DNA from: Synechococcus sp. WH 7805
GTDB lineage: Bacteria; Cyanobacteriota; Cyanobacteriia; PCC-6307; Cyanobiaceae
DNA length: 64,000 bases
Reading direction: 5' to 3'
Assembly: GCF_000153285.1 (NCBI RefSeq)
Contig: NZ_CH724168.1
Location: 231,823-295,822 of the forward strand
Shown here: one piece after another, positions 33,434-42,546 of the stretch
How the letters are laid out: the number at the start of each line of letters is the position of its first letter
How positions within the stretch are numbered: the stretch's first letter is position 1
Program-made: the position numbers and the translations under genes
Notes under the pieces: model-generated
What the model was told of the DNA's origin: nothing
Seen by the model: only the letters and a program-made list of their open reading frames with translations
Database searches by the model: none

Positions 33434-33636
33434 TGGTTTGTGTTGGCTGACACGCAACGATTAGTTCAGTGTGGATAAGCATGTTCTTTGTTTCGTATCA
33501 ATTGATCGCTTCTGTCTAATCTTTTGATTCGTTTGATTCGCTCAATTGTCGGATCGCGTTGTGACTTTATACAGGTTTTTGTTTTTAAAGCGGTTAATTT
33601 TTTGTCGGGGTATCGCTCCTTTTTTGTGAGGAATTC

Positions 33637-35265
33637 ATGAATCTTTTCCAGATGCTTCTGGTGGCTCCTGCCGCCATGGGCCTGCTGGCTCCCATGGCGG
33701 CCAACGCCACTGAGCTCAACATCGACGGTGTGTCTGATTACGCCGCTTCCGGTGAGCAGGTCACCAGCATCACTCAGTTCTCTGATGTGGTCCCCACCGA
33801 CTGGGCATATCAGGCACTGAGCAACCTGATCGAGCGCTACGGCTGCGTCGCTGGCTACCCCAACGGCACCTACCGCGGCAACCGGGCGATGACCCGCTTT
33901 GAAGCGGCTGCCCTGCTGAACGCCTGTCTCGACCGCGTCACCGAAGTGACCGACGAGCTCAAGCGCCTGATGAAGGAGTTCGAGAAGGAACTCGCCATCC
34001 TCAAGGGCCGTGTTGACGGTCTGGAAGCTCGCGTGGGCAAACTGGAAGCAACTCAGTTCTCCACCACCACAAAACTGAGGGGGAAAGTGGACTTCGTAAC
34101 TGGAGGTGTTAGCTATACCGGCGAGGGTTACGATTTGGGGCAAGGCCCTGCCTATCAGGGGCAGGATTCGTTCACGTTCAACTACCGAACAACCCTAAAT
34201 CTCAACACCAGCTTTACTGGTAAGGACCTGCTCTACACACGTCTACGCGCAGGTAATTTTGGCAGGGGTGCCTTCTCCGGCAAGGGATACACAGGCAACC
34301 AAACTCAGTTGGATGTCGCCAAAGAAACTGCCAACAATCTCACGGTCGACAAGCTCTGGTATCAATTCCCGGTTGGTGACGATCTGAAGGTTTTTGCTGG
34401 TCCTCTGATTGAGAACTATTACATGCTTGGTGCTGCTCCGAGTGTGTATCGCCAAATTCTCAAACAGTTCAAGCTCGGTGGTTATTACGGTGTTTATGGT
34501 GCTTCGACAGCTCCTGGTGCTGGTGTTGTCTGGAAACCAAACAGCAAAGTTAATCCTCTAGATCCTAAGTTCAGTATTTCACTGAACTACACAGCGAAAG
34601 GCGGCAATAATTCGGACCCACAAGAGGGGGGTATTGGTACAGATAATTCTAGAGGAAAGTTTTTGGCTCAGGTTGGTTATGGGGGGCCACAGTGGTCTCT
34701 TTCGGCAGCCTACGCATACATCCAGAACGGAGCAACGGTTGGCTTCGGTACTCCTCTTGGTGCTTCGACCACCGTTGTTGGTGGTGGTGATTCCTCATTC
34801 TCCCGCGGTTTCAAAGATGCTAGTGCAGTTGCTTTGCGTGCTTGGTGGCAACCTGAGACATCGGGCTGGATTCCCAGCATCAGTGCCGGTTGGGGCCTGA
34901 CTTCTTTCAACAGCAACGACTACGACCTGACGGAATTTGAAATTCCTAAAAAAGAGACATCACAAGATTGGATGGTGGGTCTCGGTTGGAAGGATGCCTT
35001 CGTAAAAGGCAACTTGCTCGGCTTTGCTATTGGCCAGCCTCAGTTTGAAACGGCTCGCGTCAGCGGCACTCCCGATGATGGCAACTACGCGATGGAACTG
35101 TTCTATCAGTTCCAGGTGACAGACAACATCTCTGTGACTCCGGCTGTCTTTTATGTTTCACGTCCCTTTGGTGAACTGACAGGTACCAATGACACCTATG
35201 GTGGCACTGGTGTTGAGTCTTTTGGAACCTTTGGCTATCTGGTGAAGACCTCCTTTAAGTTCTGA
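33637..35265 (+). CDS. SomA-type outer-membrane porin
   Basis: A 542-residue outer-membrane protein. After the signal peptide (LLVAPAAMGLLAPMAANA) comes an SLH domain (SDVVPTDWAYQALSNLIERY, then GCVAGYPNGTYRGNRAMTRF), which binds peptidoglycan. A coiled coil follows (VTDELKRLMKEFEKELAILK), then an OprB-type beta-barrel ending in Phe. These porins carry small solutes, and some are linked to iron uptake in cyanobacteria. The position within an iron block supports, but does not prove, an iron role. A terminator follows. Confidence 0.93.
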   Translation: MNLFQMLLVAPAAMGLLAPMAANATELNIDGVSDYAASGEQVTSITQFSDVVPTDWAYQALSNLIERYGCVAGYPNGTYRGNRAMTRFEAAALLNACLDRVTEVTDELKRLMKEFEKELAILKGRVDGLEARVGKLEATQFSTTTKLRGKVDFVTGGVSYTGEGYDLGQGPAYQGQDSFTFNYRTTLNLNTSFTGKDLLYTRLRAGNFGRGAFSGKGYTGNQTQLDVAKETANNLTVDKLWYQFPVGDDLKVFAGPLIENYYMLGAAPSVYRQILKQFKLGGYYGVYGASTAPGAGVVWKPNSKVNPLDPKFSISLNYTAKGGNNSDPQEGGIGTDNSRGKFLAQVGYGGPQWSLSAAYAYIQNGATVGFGTPLGASTTVVGGGDSSFSRGFKDASAVALRAWWQPETSGWIPSISAGWGLTSFNSNDYDLTEFEIPKKETSQDWMVGLGWKDAFVKGNLLGFAIGQPQFETARVSGTPDDGNYAMELFYQFQVTDNISVTPAVFYVSRPFGELTGTNDTYGGTGVESFGTFGYLVKTSFKF

Positions 35266-35291
35266 TCGCTAGGTTCTTGCATTTGTTTTCA

Positions 35292-35316
35292 TACCCCCTT
35301 TGTTTAAAGGGGGTTT
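35292..35316 (+). terminator. Terminator of the porin gene
   Basis: ACCCCCTTTGTTTAAAGGGG plus GT forms a stem of CCCCCTTT with AAAGGGGG, followed by a T-rich stretch (TTTCTCGTTT). Confidence 0.75.
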
Positions 35317-35373
35317 CTCGTTTGCAAAAAGTAGTTGAACTCCATTGCTCTTGATTGAGCGTGGTTCATCGAA

Positions 35374-35613
35374 TTACCAGCAATTCTCGCCTTCTCCGAT
35401 CGGAATGCAAATATCCTCTTCATCTGCTTTGTCTGCTGCCCGTTGAGCATCAGCATCCTTCACTGCCTCGGCATCAAGATTCTGATCGGTGTTCCATTCT
35501 GTGAGGCCTCCACCAATGGCCCCGGCGTCAGCAAGACTGGTAGGAGTTGTCAATGTACTGCTGAGTACGGCGGTACTCGCTAGGAAAATGGATAGTGTTG
35601 TGGAGCGGTTCAT
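35374..35613 (-). CDS. Small secreted hypothetical protein
   Basis: A 79-residue protein with a signal peptide (LSIFLASTAVLSSTLTTPTS). The mature part is acidic (DAEAVKDADAQRAADKADEE) and ends DICIPIGEGENCW, where two cysteines may form a disulfide. No family is recognised. It is on the same strand as the PKHD gene, 48 bp downstream of that gene's stop. Confidence 0.6.
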   Translation of the reverse strand: MNRSTTLSIFLASTAVLSSTLTTPTSLADAGAIGGGLTEWNTDQNLDAEAVKDADAQRAADKADEEDICIPIGEGENCW

Positions 35614-35661
35614 GTTTCAACTTTGGTTTGAATTAATTATTCTAGGGTTGGAGGTGACTTC

Positions 35662-36321
35662 TTATGTTCCTAGTGACCTCAGTAAATTGGTATATGCGAG
35701 AAAAACTTGATCTAACTCATCACTTCGTCCGTGTTTGGCTAGCAGCCCACGAGCACCACTGTCGAGTTGAAACAACGTAACTCGATCAGTCTCGCTTTTA
35801 ATGTAACTTTCGATCCAGCCAACGCAAACAATTCTTTCGCCGCTGGTGACCGTATTGACCCGATGTAATGTCGTGCTGGGGTAAATCACGATCTCACCCT
35901 GCAGCAGCTTCCATTCGGTTGAATCGCTGATGCTGTCAATTTCCAGGCTTCCTCCTTCGAAGCTCTTGGGATCGGAAAGACAGACCGTGAAGGAGAGATC
36001 GCTTCTTCCGTTGCTCATGTAGGCGTTATCGACATGGCTTTCGTAACCTCCACCTTTGCTTGTTTTGCTGATTTGAAAACGATGAAGTTTTCGAGGCAAG
36101 CAGAAGCTTTTAATGGCTGGTTGATTCCACATTGCTGCTTGGACGATTTTTTGTATTTCGATGAGCTGAGGGGATCTTTGCTCAACTTGTTGATTGATCT
36201 TTCCCCTGCTTGCTTGAGCCCCCGCCGTTGTACGACCATCGACCCATTCTGCTTGATTGAGAAGGCTGATGATTGATCCGCATTGCTTCCGTGAAAGAAG
36301 TGTAAGTTTGAGATGGTTCAT
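35662..36321 (-). CDS. PKHD-type Fe(II)/2-oxoglutarate dioxygenase (PiuC-like)
   Basis: A 219-residue hydroxylase of the prolyl-4-hydroxylase type. The iron ligands are in YESHVDNAYM (His-x-Asp) and STTLHRVNTVTSGERI (distal His), with the 2-oxoglutarate-binding Arg in ERIVCVGW. PiuC-type proteins are usually iron-regulated and sit near iron-uptake genes; their substrate is unknown. It is divergent from the FutA-type gene, with a 101-bp shared promoter region carrying a perfect palindrome. Confidence 0.88.
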   Translation of the reverse strand: MNHLKLTLLSRKQCGSIISLLNQAEWVDGRTTAGAQASRGKINQQVEQRSPQLIEIQKIVQAAMWNQPAIKSFCLPRKLHRFQISKTSKGGGYESHVDNAYMSNGRSDLSFTVCLSDPKSFEGGSLEIDSISDSTEWKLLQGEIVIYPSTTLHRVNTVTSGERIVCVGWIESYIKSETDRVTLFQLDSGARGLLAKHGRSDELDQVFLAYTNLLRSLGT

Positions 36322-36341
36322 TGTCCAGCAAGGATTGGTAT

Positions 36342-36355
36342 CAAATGATCATTTG
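36342..36355. promoter_or_regulatory. Palindrome in the divergent PKHD/futA promoter
   Basis: CAAATGATCATTTG is a perfect 14-bp palindrome in the 101-bp gap, about 21 bp before the PKHD start and 68 bp before futA. It could be a Fur-family or other dimer site shared by both genes. It is only partly similar to the Fur consensus. Confidence 0.5.
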
Positions 36356-36422
36356 GTGCGTATCTTCTGTGTGCGATGTATGGTTGTGACGATGTCACGA
36401 TAGTGCAGGTTTTTTTTGTTCT

Positions 36423-37424
36423 ATGAAGTGTATTGCTGCCGCTCTTTTTGCATCAATCACTTTTACGCAGTTCTCGGTTCATGCTCGGGAAGTTCGTGTT
36501 TATTCTGGGCGTCATTACAATGCAGACAGGCAGAGTTATAAGGACTTTTCTGAGCAAACGGGTATTAATGTTCGTTTGATTGAGGCATCGGGGATCTCGC
36601 TTGTTGAACGGCTCAAGCGTGAAAAGTCCAATACAAATGCAGACGTGATCATCCTTGTGGACGCTGCTCGCATCAACAATGCTGCAACAGCTGGTTTATT
36701 TCAGCCCATATCATCGACCGTACTCAAATCAAATGTTCCTTCCCGTTATCGAGATCCAGCTAATCGCTGGTTCGGCTTGACTCGAAGAGTTCGTGCGATT
36801 CTCGTTAATCCACAGTTGGTCAATCCGGCCAGGGTGCAGACCTATGCGCAGCTGGCATCCCCAGATTTGAAGGGTAAGCTTTGCCTCAGGAATCGCAGAA
36901 ATGTTTACAATCAATCTTTGGTTGCCGACCAACTTGCCCTGAAGGGTGAGGTTTCAACCAAGGTTTGGTTGAGTGGGGTGACAGCGAACGTCACACAGCC
37001 CTACTTTACTGGTGATATTGGCCTTATTCGTGCTGTTGCTCAAGGTAAGTGTGGTGTGGGTGTTGTCAATCATTATTATCTGGCCCGCATGTTATCGGGA
37101 GTGAATGGATCCAAAGATCAGCAGCTGGCTCGCAAGGTGTCGATCGTGATGCCCAAGCCTGCCCACGTGAACATCAGCGCGGCTGCAGTTTCGCGTTTCG
37201 CTAAAAATAGAATGGAAGCGATTCAGCTAATTGAATTCCTAACATCTCCGAACGGCAGTGCCAAATTCGCCGGGCCGACGTATGAATTTCCTCTCCGAGG
37301 AATCGGATCTTCGGTTTATCTGAAGGGCATGACTAACTTTACGCCCGATAGCGTTAGCATTTCTCAACTGAGTGCTTTCATTCCACTGGCAATACAGCTT
37401 ATGACTCAGTCCGGTTGGAAATAA
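36423..37424 (+). CDS. futA: FutA/IdiA-type ferric-iron-binding protein
   Basis: A 333-residue substrate-binding protein of an iron ABC transporter. Signal peptide KCIAAALFASITFTQFSVHA; the mature chain begins REVRVYSGRHYNADRQSYKD. Iron-binding tyrosines are expected in YSGRHYN and further on in VVNHYYLARM (Tyr-Tyr pair), as in FutA/IdiA. It delivers Fe(III) to the FutB permease, whose gene is not in this window. The last 26 bp overlap the converging UbiD gene. Confidence 0.93.
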   Translation: MKCIAAALFASITFTQFSVHAREVRVYSGRHYNADRQSYKDFSEQTGINVRLIEASGISLVERLKREKSNTNADVIILVDAARINNAATAGLFQPISSTVLKSNVPSRYRDPANRWFGLTRRVRAILVNPQLVNPARVQTYAQLASPDLKGKLCLRNRRNVYNQSLVADQLALKGEVSTKVWLSGVTANVTQPYFTGDIGLIRAVAQGKCGVGVVNHYYLARMLSGVNGSKDQQLARKVSIVMPKPAHVNISAAAVSRFAKNRMEAIQLIEFLTSPNGSAKFAGPTYEFPLRGIGSSVYLKGMTNFTPDSVSISQLSAFIPLAIQLMTQSGWK

Positions 37425-38958
37425 GTTGATCCAACAAATAGCCGAATAACTCAGGATTCGGGTCCTCGTTACCGATGTCGTCCAAACCGAGTTCTTCCAA
37501 CCTTTCTGTCACCCGTTGTTCGAGATCGTCGGGTCTGCTCAGGGGCTTCCCCCACTCATGGTTTTTCTCAGGGCCGATCTTGGTGGTGGCATCGATTGCC
37601 ATCCGTCCACCTAATCCCAGTTGCTCGCTGGCGAAGTCAAGGGTGTCGAATGGCGTGTTCTCGAGCACGAACAGATCGCGTTGGGGATCCACCTGAGCAG
37701 CGATGGCCCACACAACCTGCCTGGGATCACGCACGTTCAAATGGCTGTCGATCACCACAACGAATTTGGTGTAGGTGAACTGGGGCAGCGCACTCCAGAA
37801 GGCCATGGCCGCCCGCTTCGCTTGCCCTGGATACGCCTTGTCAATCGAGATCACCGCCAGCTTGTAGCTGAGGGCTTCCATGGGAAGGAAGAAATCCTTG
37901 ATCTCTGGAATCTGCTGTCTCAGGATCGGTGTGTAGATCCTGTTCAGAGCGATCGCCAACATCGCTTCTTCCTTCGGTGGACGGCCACTGAACGTTGTGA
38001 GGAAGATCGGATCGCGGCGCTGGGTCATGCAGTGGAAGCGCACCAGTGGTGAGTCTTCGACGCCGCCATAGAACCCCATGTGATCGCCGAAGGGGCCATC
38101 GGGCAGCACCTCTCCGGGGGTGATCGTTCCCTCCAGCACCACTTCGCTGTGGCTTGGGACCTGCAGATCCAGGGTCTTGCAGGGTGAGAGCCGCACCCCT
38201 TCGCCGGCGTAAATCCCCGCAAACAGCCACTCGCTCAGTTGCACGGGAATCGGCGTGGCTGCTGCCATCACCAGCAGAGGATGGACGCCGATGGCCACGG
38301 CTACCTCGAGTTTTTTGCCCATGGCCGCTGCCTTGCGCAGGTGGCGCGCACCACCGCGCACGCTCAGCCAGTGCACCGTCATGGTGTTCACCGACTGTCT
38401 TTGCAGTCGATAGACCCCCACATTCGGAACCCCGGTTTCCGGGTCCTTAGTGATCACAAGTCCAAGGGTGATCACGCCACCGGCGTCACCTGGCCAGGGC
38501 CTGATCAGTGGGATCTGGCCCAGATCCACCTCATCACCCTTGAAGATTTCCTGCCGGCAGGGAGGCAGCAGATCCCGATCGGGGCGCGCCTTCACCAGAT
38601 CCCAGAACACCCTCGCGAACTTCTTGGTTTCCCCGAGACCTTTGGGGGGACGCGGCTGTTGCAGCAGGGCCAGCCGTTCTCCAAGGTCTTCCAGTTGCTC
38701 CGGCCGCTCCAGGCCCATGCTCCACACCACCCGTTCCACCGTTCCGAGCAAATTCACGGCCACCGGCATGGAGGAGCCGATGACGTTCTCGAAAAGAAGT
38801 GCTGGTCCGCCACTGGCCAGAACGCGATCGGCGATGGCGGCCAGTTCAAGATCGGGATCAACGGGGGCCTGGATCCGCTTCAGTTGTCCACGCTCCTCCA
38901 AGAGTTGAATGAAGGAACGCAGATCCCGGGTGCCGGGGCCTGGGCGGAACAGAGCCAT
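37399..38958 (-). CDS. UbiD-family decarboxylase
   Basis: A 519-residue protein of the prenylated-FMN decarboxylase family. The N-terminus MALFRPGPGTRDLRSFIQLL and the segment GGVITLGLVITKDPETGVPN are characteristic, as is PFGDHMGFYGGVEDSPLVRF. In cyanobacteria it is usually assigned to plastoquinone synthesis (decarboxylation of the prenylated ring), which fits the solanesyl diphosphate synthase gene 3.6 kb away. Substrate is not shown by the sequence. Confidence 0.88.
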   Translation of the reverse strand: MALFRPGPGTRDLRSFIQLLEERGQLKRIQAPVDPDLELAAIADRVLASGGPALLFENVIGSSMPVAVNLLGTVERVVWSMGLERPEQLEDLGERLALLQQPRPPKGLGETKKFARVFWDLVKARPDRDLLPPCRQEIFKGDEVDLGQIPLIRPWPGDAGGVITLGLVITKDPETGVPNVGVYRLQRQSVNTMTVHWLSVRGGARHLRKAAAMGKKLEVAVAIGVHPLLVMAAATPIPVQLSEWLFAGIYAGEGVRLSPCKTLDLQVPSHSEVVLEGTITPGEVLPDGPFGDHMGFYGGVEDSPLVRFHCMTQRRDPIFLTTFSGRPPKEEAMLAIALNRIYTPILRQQIPEIKDFFLPMEALSYKLAVISIDKAYPGQAKRAAMAFWSALPQFTYTKFVVVIDSHLNVRDPRQVVWAIAAQVDPQRDLFVLENTPFDTLDFASEQLGLGGRMAIDATTKIGPEKNHEWGKPLSRPDDLEQRVTERLEELGLDDIGNEDPNPELFGYLLDQLISNRTES

Positions 38959-39022
38959 GAAGACGACACCTCATCGGTGGGTGGTCTCGGTACTGTGACG
39001 CACGCGGATCAAGAGCGTGGCC

Positions 39023-39763
39023 ATGCAGGTTTCCTATTTCCAAGTGGCTGCTGATGTTCCCGATGCCATCGGCACACCGGATGGGCCCGATGCAGCTGTG
39101 GTGATCGATGTGCTGCGCGCCACCACCACCATCGCCTGGGCTCTTCACAACGGGGCCGAGGCGGTTCAGGCCTTCGCTGATCTGGATCAGCTGCGCCTTC
39201 AGTCACAAAACTGGCCGGAGCAATCCCGCTTGCTTCTTGGAGAGCGGGGTGGTCGCATGCTCGAGGGATTTGATCTCGGTAATTCTCCTGTGGCCGTGAC
39301 TCCTGAGGTGGTGCAGGGAAAACGTCTGTTCATGAGCACCACCAATGGCACGCGTGCTCTGCAACGCGTGCGCGAGGTTTCTGTAGTGATGACGGTGGCT
39401 CTCCCCAACCGAGACGCTGTGGCTCAGCGACTCCTTCGGGACAAGTCGGAGCGGGTGTGGATGGTGGGCAGTGGTTGGGAGGGCACGTATTCCCTTGAGG
39501 ATTCCCTGGCGGCAGGAGCGCTGGCCGAGCAGTTGGCGGCTTCTGGTGCCCAGATATCCAACGATGAAATGCAGGCCGCCCTCGCCCTCTGGTTGCAGTG
39601 GAAGCACGACCCTGAGGCCTGTCTGCGTATCGCGTCCCATGGGCAGCGCCTGACGCGGCTGGGAAATCACGACGCCGATTTCAGTTGCTGCGCCGCTCTG
39701 GATCAGCTGAATGTTGTGCCAACCCAGACCGAACCTGGGGTCTTGAAGGCCATCCGGGTCTGA
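39023..39763 (+). CDS. ComB-family 2-phosphosulfolactate phosphatase
   Basis: A 246-residue protein with the family signature [20 protein letters not shown] near residue 30, then [20 protein letters not shown] and [12 protein letters not shown]. In archaea ComB acts in coenzyme M synthesis; cyanobacteria do not make coenzyme M, so the physiological substrate is uncertain. ATG 39023 is preferred over GTG 39017. It is divergent from the UbiD gene. Confidence 0.85.
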   Translation: MQVSYFQVAADVPDAIGTPDGPDAAVVIDVLRATTTIAWALHNGAEAVQAFADLDQLRLQSQNWPEQSRLLLGERGGRMLEGFDLGNSPVAVTPEVVQGKRLFMSTTNGTRALQRVREVSVVMTVALPNRDAVAQRLLRDKSERVWMVGSGWEGTYSLEDSLAAGALAEQLAASGAQISNDEMQAALALWLQWKHDPEACLRIASHGQRLTRLGNHDADFSCCAALDQLNVVPTQTEPGVLKAIRV

Positions 39764-39799
39764 ACAGCCATACCATTTGCTTCGATCGCATCCCTATCT

Positions 39800-40621
39800 G
39801 TGAGTGATTTTCTGGCGGCTGCCGTGCAACTCACCAGCACTTCCGATCCAGAGACCAACTTCAGTGCTGCTGAGGAACAGATTGATCTGGCGGCCCGTCG
39901 GGGCGCCGAACTGATCGGACTTCCTGAGAATTTCGCCTTCATCGGTGAACCCGAACAGCGTCTGGCGATCGCACCGGCACTCGCCGATCAGGCGTCCCAG
40001 TTTCTGATCACCATGGCGCGTCGCTACCAGGTGGTGATTCTCGGCGGGGGATTTCCTGTTCCGGTGGGAGATGGTGCTCACACCTGGCAGAGAGCTCAGC
40101 TGGTGGGACGGGATGGTCAGGTCCTGGCCAGTTACGACAAAATCCACCTGTTTGATGTGGATCTTCCTGACGGGAGTTCCTACCGGGAATCCAGCAGTTT
40201 CATGCCGGGTTCCTCACCGCCTCCAGTCGTGGATGTTCCTGGACTGTGTCGGGTGGGGGTGTCCATCTGCTACGACGTGCGCTTCCCTGAGCTGTATCGC
40301 CATCTCGTCGGCGCTGGCGCCGAGTTGCTGATGATTCCAGCTGCCTTTACGGCTTTCACGGGTAAAGATCACTGGCAGGTGCTGCTTCAGGCCCGCGCGA
40401 TCGAGAACACGGCTTACGTGTTGGCTCCGGCTCAGACGGGGAGCGATGTCGGACGTCGTTTCAGTCATGGTCATTCCATGGTGATCGATCCTTGGGGAAC
40501 CGTTCTGGCAGATGCCGGGGTGTCCCAGGGGGCTGCCGTCGCTCCTGTCGATCTGGATCACCTCGCCCGTATTCGCAGTCAGATGCCCTGTCTGCAACAC
40601 CGCCGATCCACGGTGTTCTGA
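39800..40621 (+). CDS. Nitrilase-family amidase (Nit1/Nit2-like)
   Basis: A 273-residue carbon-nitrogen hydrolase. The triad is Glu in LIGLPENFAF, Lys in ASYDKIHLFDVDLP and Cys in GVSICYDVRFPELYR. This branch contains deaminated-glutathione amidase and omega-amidase, which clean up side-products of transamination (family knowledge). It is unrelated to the operon-borne nitrilase at 278 beyond the shared fold. It lies 36 bp after comB. Confidence 0.88.
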   Translation: MSDFLAAAVQLTSTSDPETNFSAAEEQIDLAARRGAELIGLPENFAFIGEPEQRLAIAPALADQASQFLITMARRYQVVILGGGFPVPVGDGAHTWQRAQLVGRDGQVLASYDKIHLFDVDLPDGSSYRESSSFMPGSSPPPVVDVPGLCRVGVSICYDVRFPELYRHLVGAGAELLMIPAAFTAFTGKDHWQVLLQARAIENTAYVLAPAQTGSDVGRRFSHGHSMVIDPWGTVLADAGVSQGAAVAPVDLDHLARIRSQMPCLQHRRSTVF

Positions 40622-40629
40622 GCTTGCTC

Positions 40630-41721
40630 ATGCCACGGCTGCCTCTCCGTTTCAGTGCCTTGCTGATCGCCGCTGCTTTGCAGTCGACAGGATGGTTGAT
40701 GGGATTACCCGCAAGGGCGGCCAGTGCCCTAGCGGCATGGTCCCTTGGCAGAGATGGTGTCCTGCAGCTGCGCACGGCCACCGGGGCGCGTCTGGACGCG
40801 TTCTTTGAGGCTGGTGATCGCCGTCAGGGCCCTCGGGTTTGGATTGATTTTCCTGGTGAGCTCAGTCGTCCCAGGCGGATTCTTGGTTCGGGGCCTGTGC
40901 GTGAAATCCGCCTTGGCAAGCCAACGCCTGGCGCTACCAGGTTGGTGATCGAGTTTCAGCAGGGGGTGACGCTCGACCCGGGAAATCTGCGGTTGGTGGG
41001 GACGGCGCCGGACCGATGGAAGCTGATGTTCGAGGGACTTCCCACCCAAGGTCTGCGCGCGATCGGTGAGGGAGATCTCAACCGCGCCAGCACTGGGCGA
41101 TGGGGAGGCGTACGTATCCGGCCGACGCAGACTCCGGTCAATGCTGCAGGCCTGCCTGAAGTAGCCAGAGGCCGGTACAGGGTTGTGGTGGATCCAGGGC
41201 ATGGAGGGCCTGATCCCGGTGCGGTCGGTATCAACGGAATTCGTGAGGCTGAGATCGTTCTCGATATCTCCTTGCAGGTTGCCCGCCTTCTGGAAGCCAA
41301 AGGTGTCCAAGTGACCCTGACGCGCACGGCTGAAGTGGATGTGGACCTGCCACCACGCGTCTCACTCGCGAATCGCATCGGCGCCACGGCGTTCGTCAGC
41401 ATTCATGCCAACGCCATCAGCATGTCGCGCCCGGATGTGAATGGCATCGAGACTTTCTACTTCTCTGATCCCCGATCGGCGCGTCTTGCGGCTCATATCC
41501 AGCAGCAGGTGCTCAATGTGTCGCCAGGCAGCCCAAACCGAGGTGTCCGTCGCGGCCGGTTCTTCGTGATCCGACGAACCACCATGCCCGCGGCGCTTGT
41601 GGAAACGGGATTCGTGACCGGAAACATCGACTCACCCCGTCTGGCTACGGCATCGCATCGCCGCAGGCTGGCGCTTGCCATCGCAGCAGGCATTCTTGAG
41701 TATCTGCAAGGGGTTCGTTGA
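40630..41721 (+). CDS. N-acetylmuramoyl-L-alanine amidase with AMIN domain
   Basis: A 363-residue exported cell-wall hydrolase. The signal peptide is ALLIAAALQSTGWLMGLPARA. The N-terminal region (residues ~40-170) fits an AMIN targeting domain. The zinc amidase_3 domain holds VVVDPGHGGPDPGAVG, INGIREAEIVLDISL, VSIHANA and a C-terminal ALVETGFVTG. It cleaves the lactyl-alanine bond during cell separation. ATG 40630 puts the signal peptide at the N-terminus. Its stop overlaps the murI start by 4 bp. Confidence 0.92.
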   Translation: MPRLPLRFSALLIAAALQSTGWLMGLPARAASALAAWSLGRDGVLQLRTATGARLDAFFEAGDRRQGPRVWIDFPGELSRPRRILGSGPVREIRLGKPTPGATRLVIEFQQGVTLDPGNLRLVGTAPDRWKLMFEGLPTQGLRAIGEGDLNRASTGRWGGVRIRPTQTPVNAAGLPEVARGRYRVVVDPGHGGPDPGAVGINGIREAEIVLDISLQVARLLEAKGVQVTLTRTAEVDVDLPPRVSLANRIGATAFVSIHANAISMSRPDVNGIETFYFSDPRSARLAAHIQQQVLNVSPGSPNRGVRRGRFFVIRRTTMPAALVETGFVTGNIDSPRLATASHRRRLALAIAAGILEYLQGVR

Positions 41722-42524
41722 CCATCCGTCTCGGTTTGTTCGACAGCGGCCTGGGGGGGCTGACGGTGCTGCGGCGTGTGCTTGAGCGTCATGGCGCAGT
41801 CCCCACGATTTATCTCGGAGACACGGCCCGGGTGCCCTACGGCAGCCGTTCTCCATCCGAGATCCGAGTCATTGCCTCCGAAGTGGTCGCTTGGCTTCGT
41901 CACCAGAAGGTGACCACAGTGGTGATGGCTTGCAATACCACCAATGCTCTTGCCCGTGATGTGGCTGAGGGTAAGGCTGGGGTTCCAGTGGTCGGCCTGA
42001 TCGGAGCCGCTGCCGCCATGGTGCGGGAGTCGCGGGTGGGTGTGCTGGCCACTCCAGCGACCGTTGCATCCGGGGCCTATCGAGACAGCATCGAAGCTCT
42101 TCACCCTGGAACGCTTGTGGTGCAGCAGGCTTGTCCGGACTTTGTGCCCCTCATTGAGGCAGGGGACCTGAACTGCGACGAGCTGTACAGAGCAGCGATC
42201 CGCTACCTCCAGCCTCTCCTGGAGGCATCCGTGCAATCGATCGTGCTCGGTTGCACCCATTACCCGCTGCTTCTTCCTCTCCTCTCAAACCTCTTGCCGG
42301 AGTCGATCCGGCTGATCGATCCGGCTCTCGGTGTTGCCAGCCAGCTTGACGTTCTCCTTGGGCAGCCGCTGCCGGGTGGACTCGATCAGCCGCTAGCTCT
42401 GGGGGCTACCCATATCTATGTGACGTCCGATCCGCAGGGATTCGCCGACCGTGCGACTCCCTGGCTAGGGCAACGCCCCCGGGTCGAACAAATTGCTCTG
42501 CAGTCGCCGGTCGATGCCTTCTAG
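41718..42524 (+). CDS. murI: Glutamate racemase
   Basis: A 268-residue enzyme that makes D-glutamate for peptidoglycan. Catalytic cysteines are in VVMACNTTNALA and VLGCTHYPLLLPLL; the N-terminus is GLFDSGLGGLTVLRR. TTG 41718 overlaps the amidase stop (TTGA), an unusual start set by translational coupling. Following sdsA begins 22 bp later. Confidence 0.95.
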   Translation: MTIRLGLFDSGLGGLTVLRRVLERHGAVPTIYLGDTARVPYGSRSPSEIRVIASEVVAWLRHQKVTTVVMACNTTNALARDVAEGKAGVPVVGLIGAAAAMVRESRVGVLATPATVASGAYRDSIEALHPGTLVVQQACPDFVPLIEAGDLNCDELYRAAIRYLQPLLEASVQSIVLGCTHYPLLLPLLSNLLPESIRLIDPALGVASQLDVLLGQPLPGGLDQPLALGATHIYVTSDPQGFADRATPWLGQRPRVEQIALQSPVDAF

Positions 42525-42546
42525 GATCCCGGCACCGAGAGGACCC

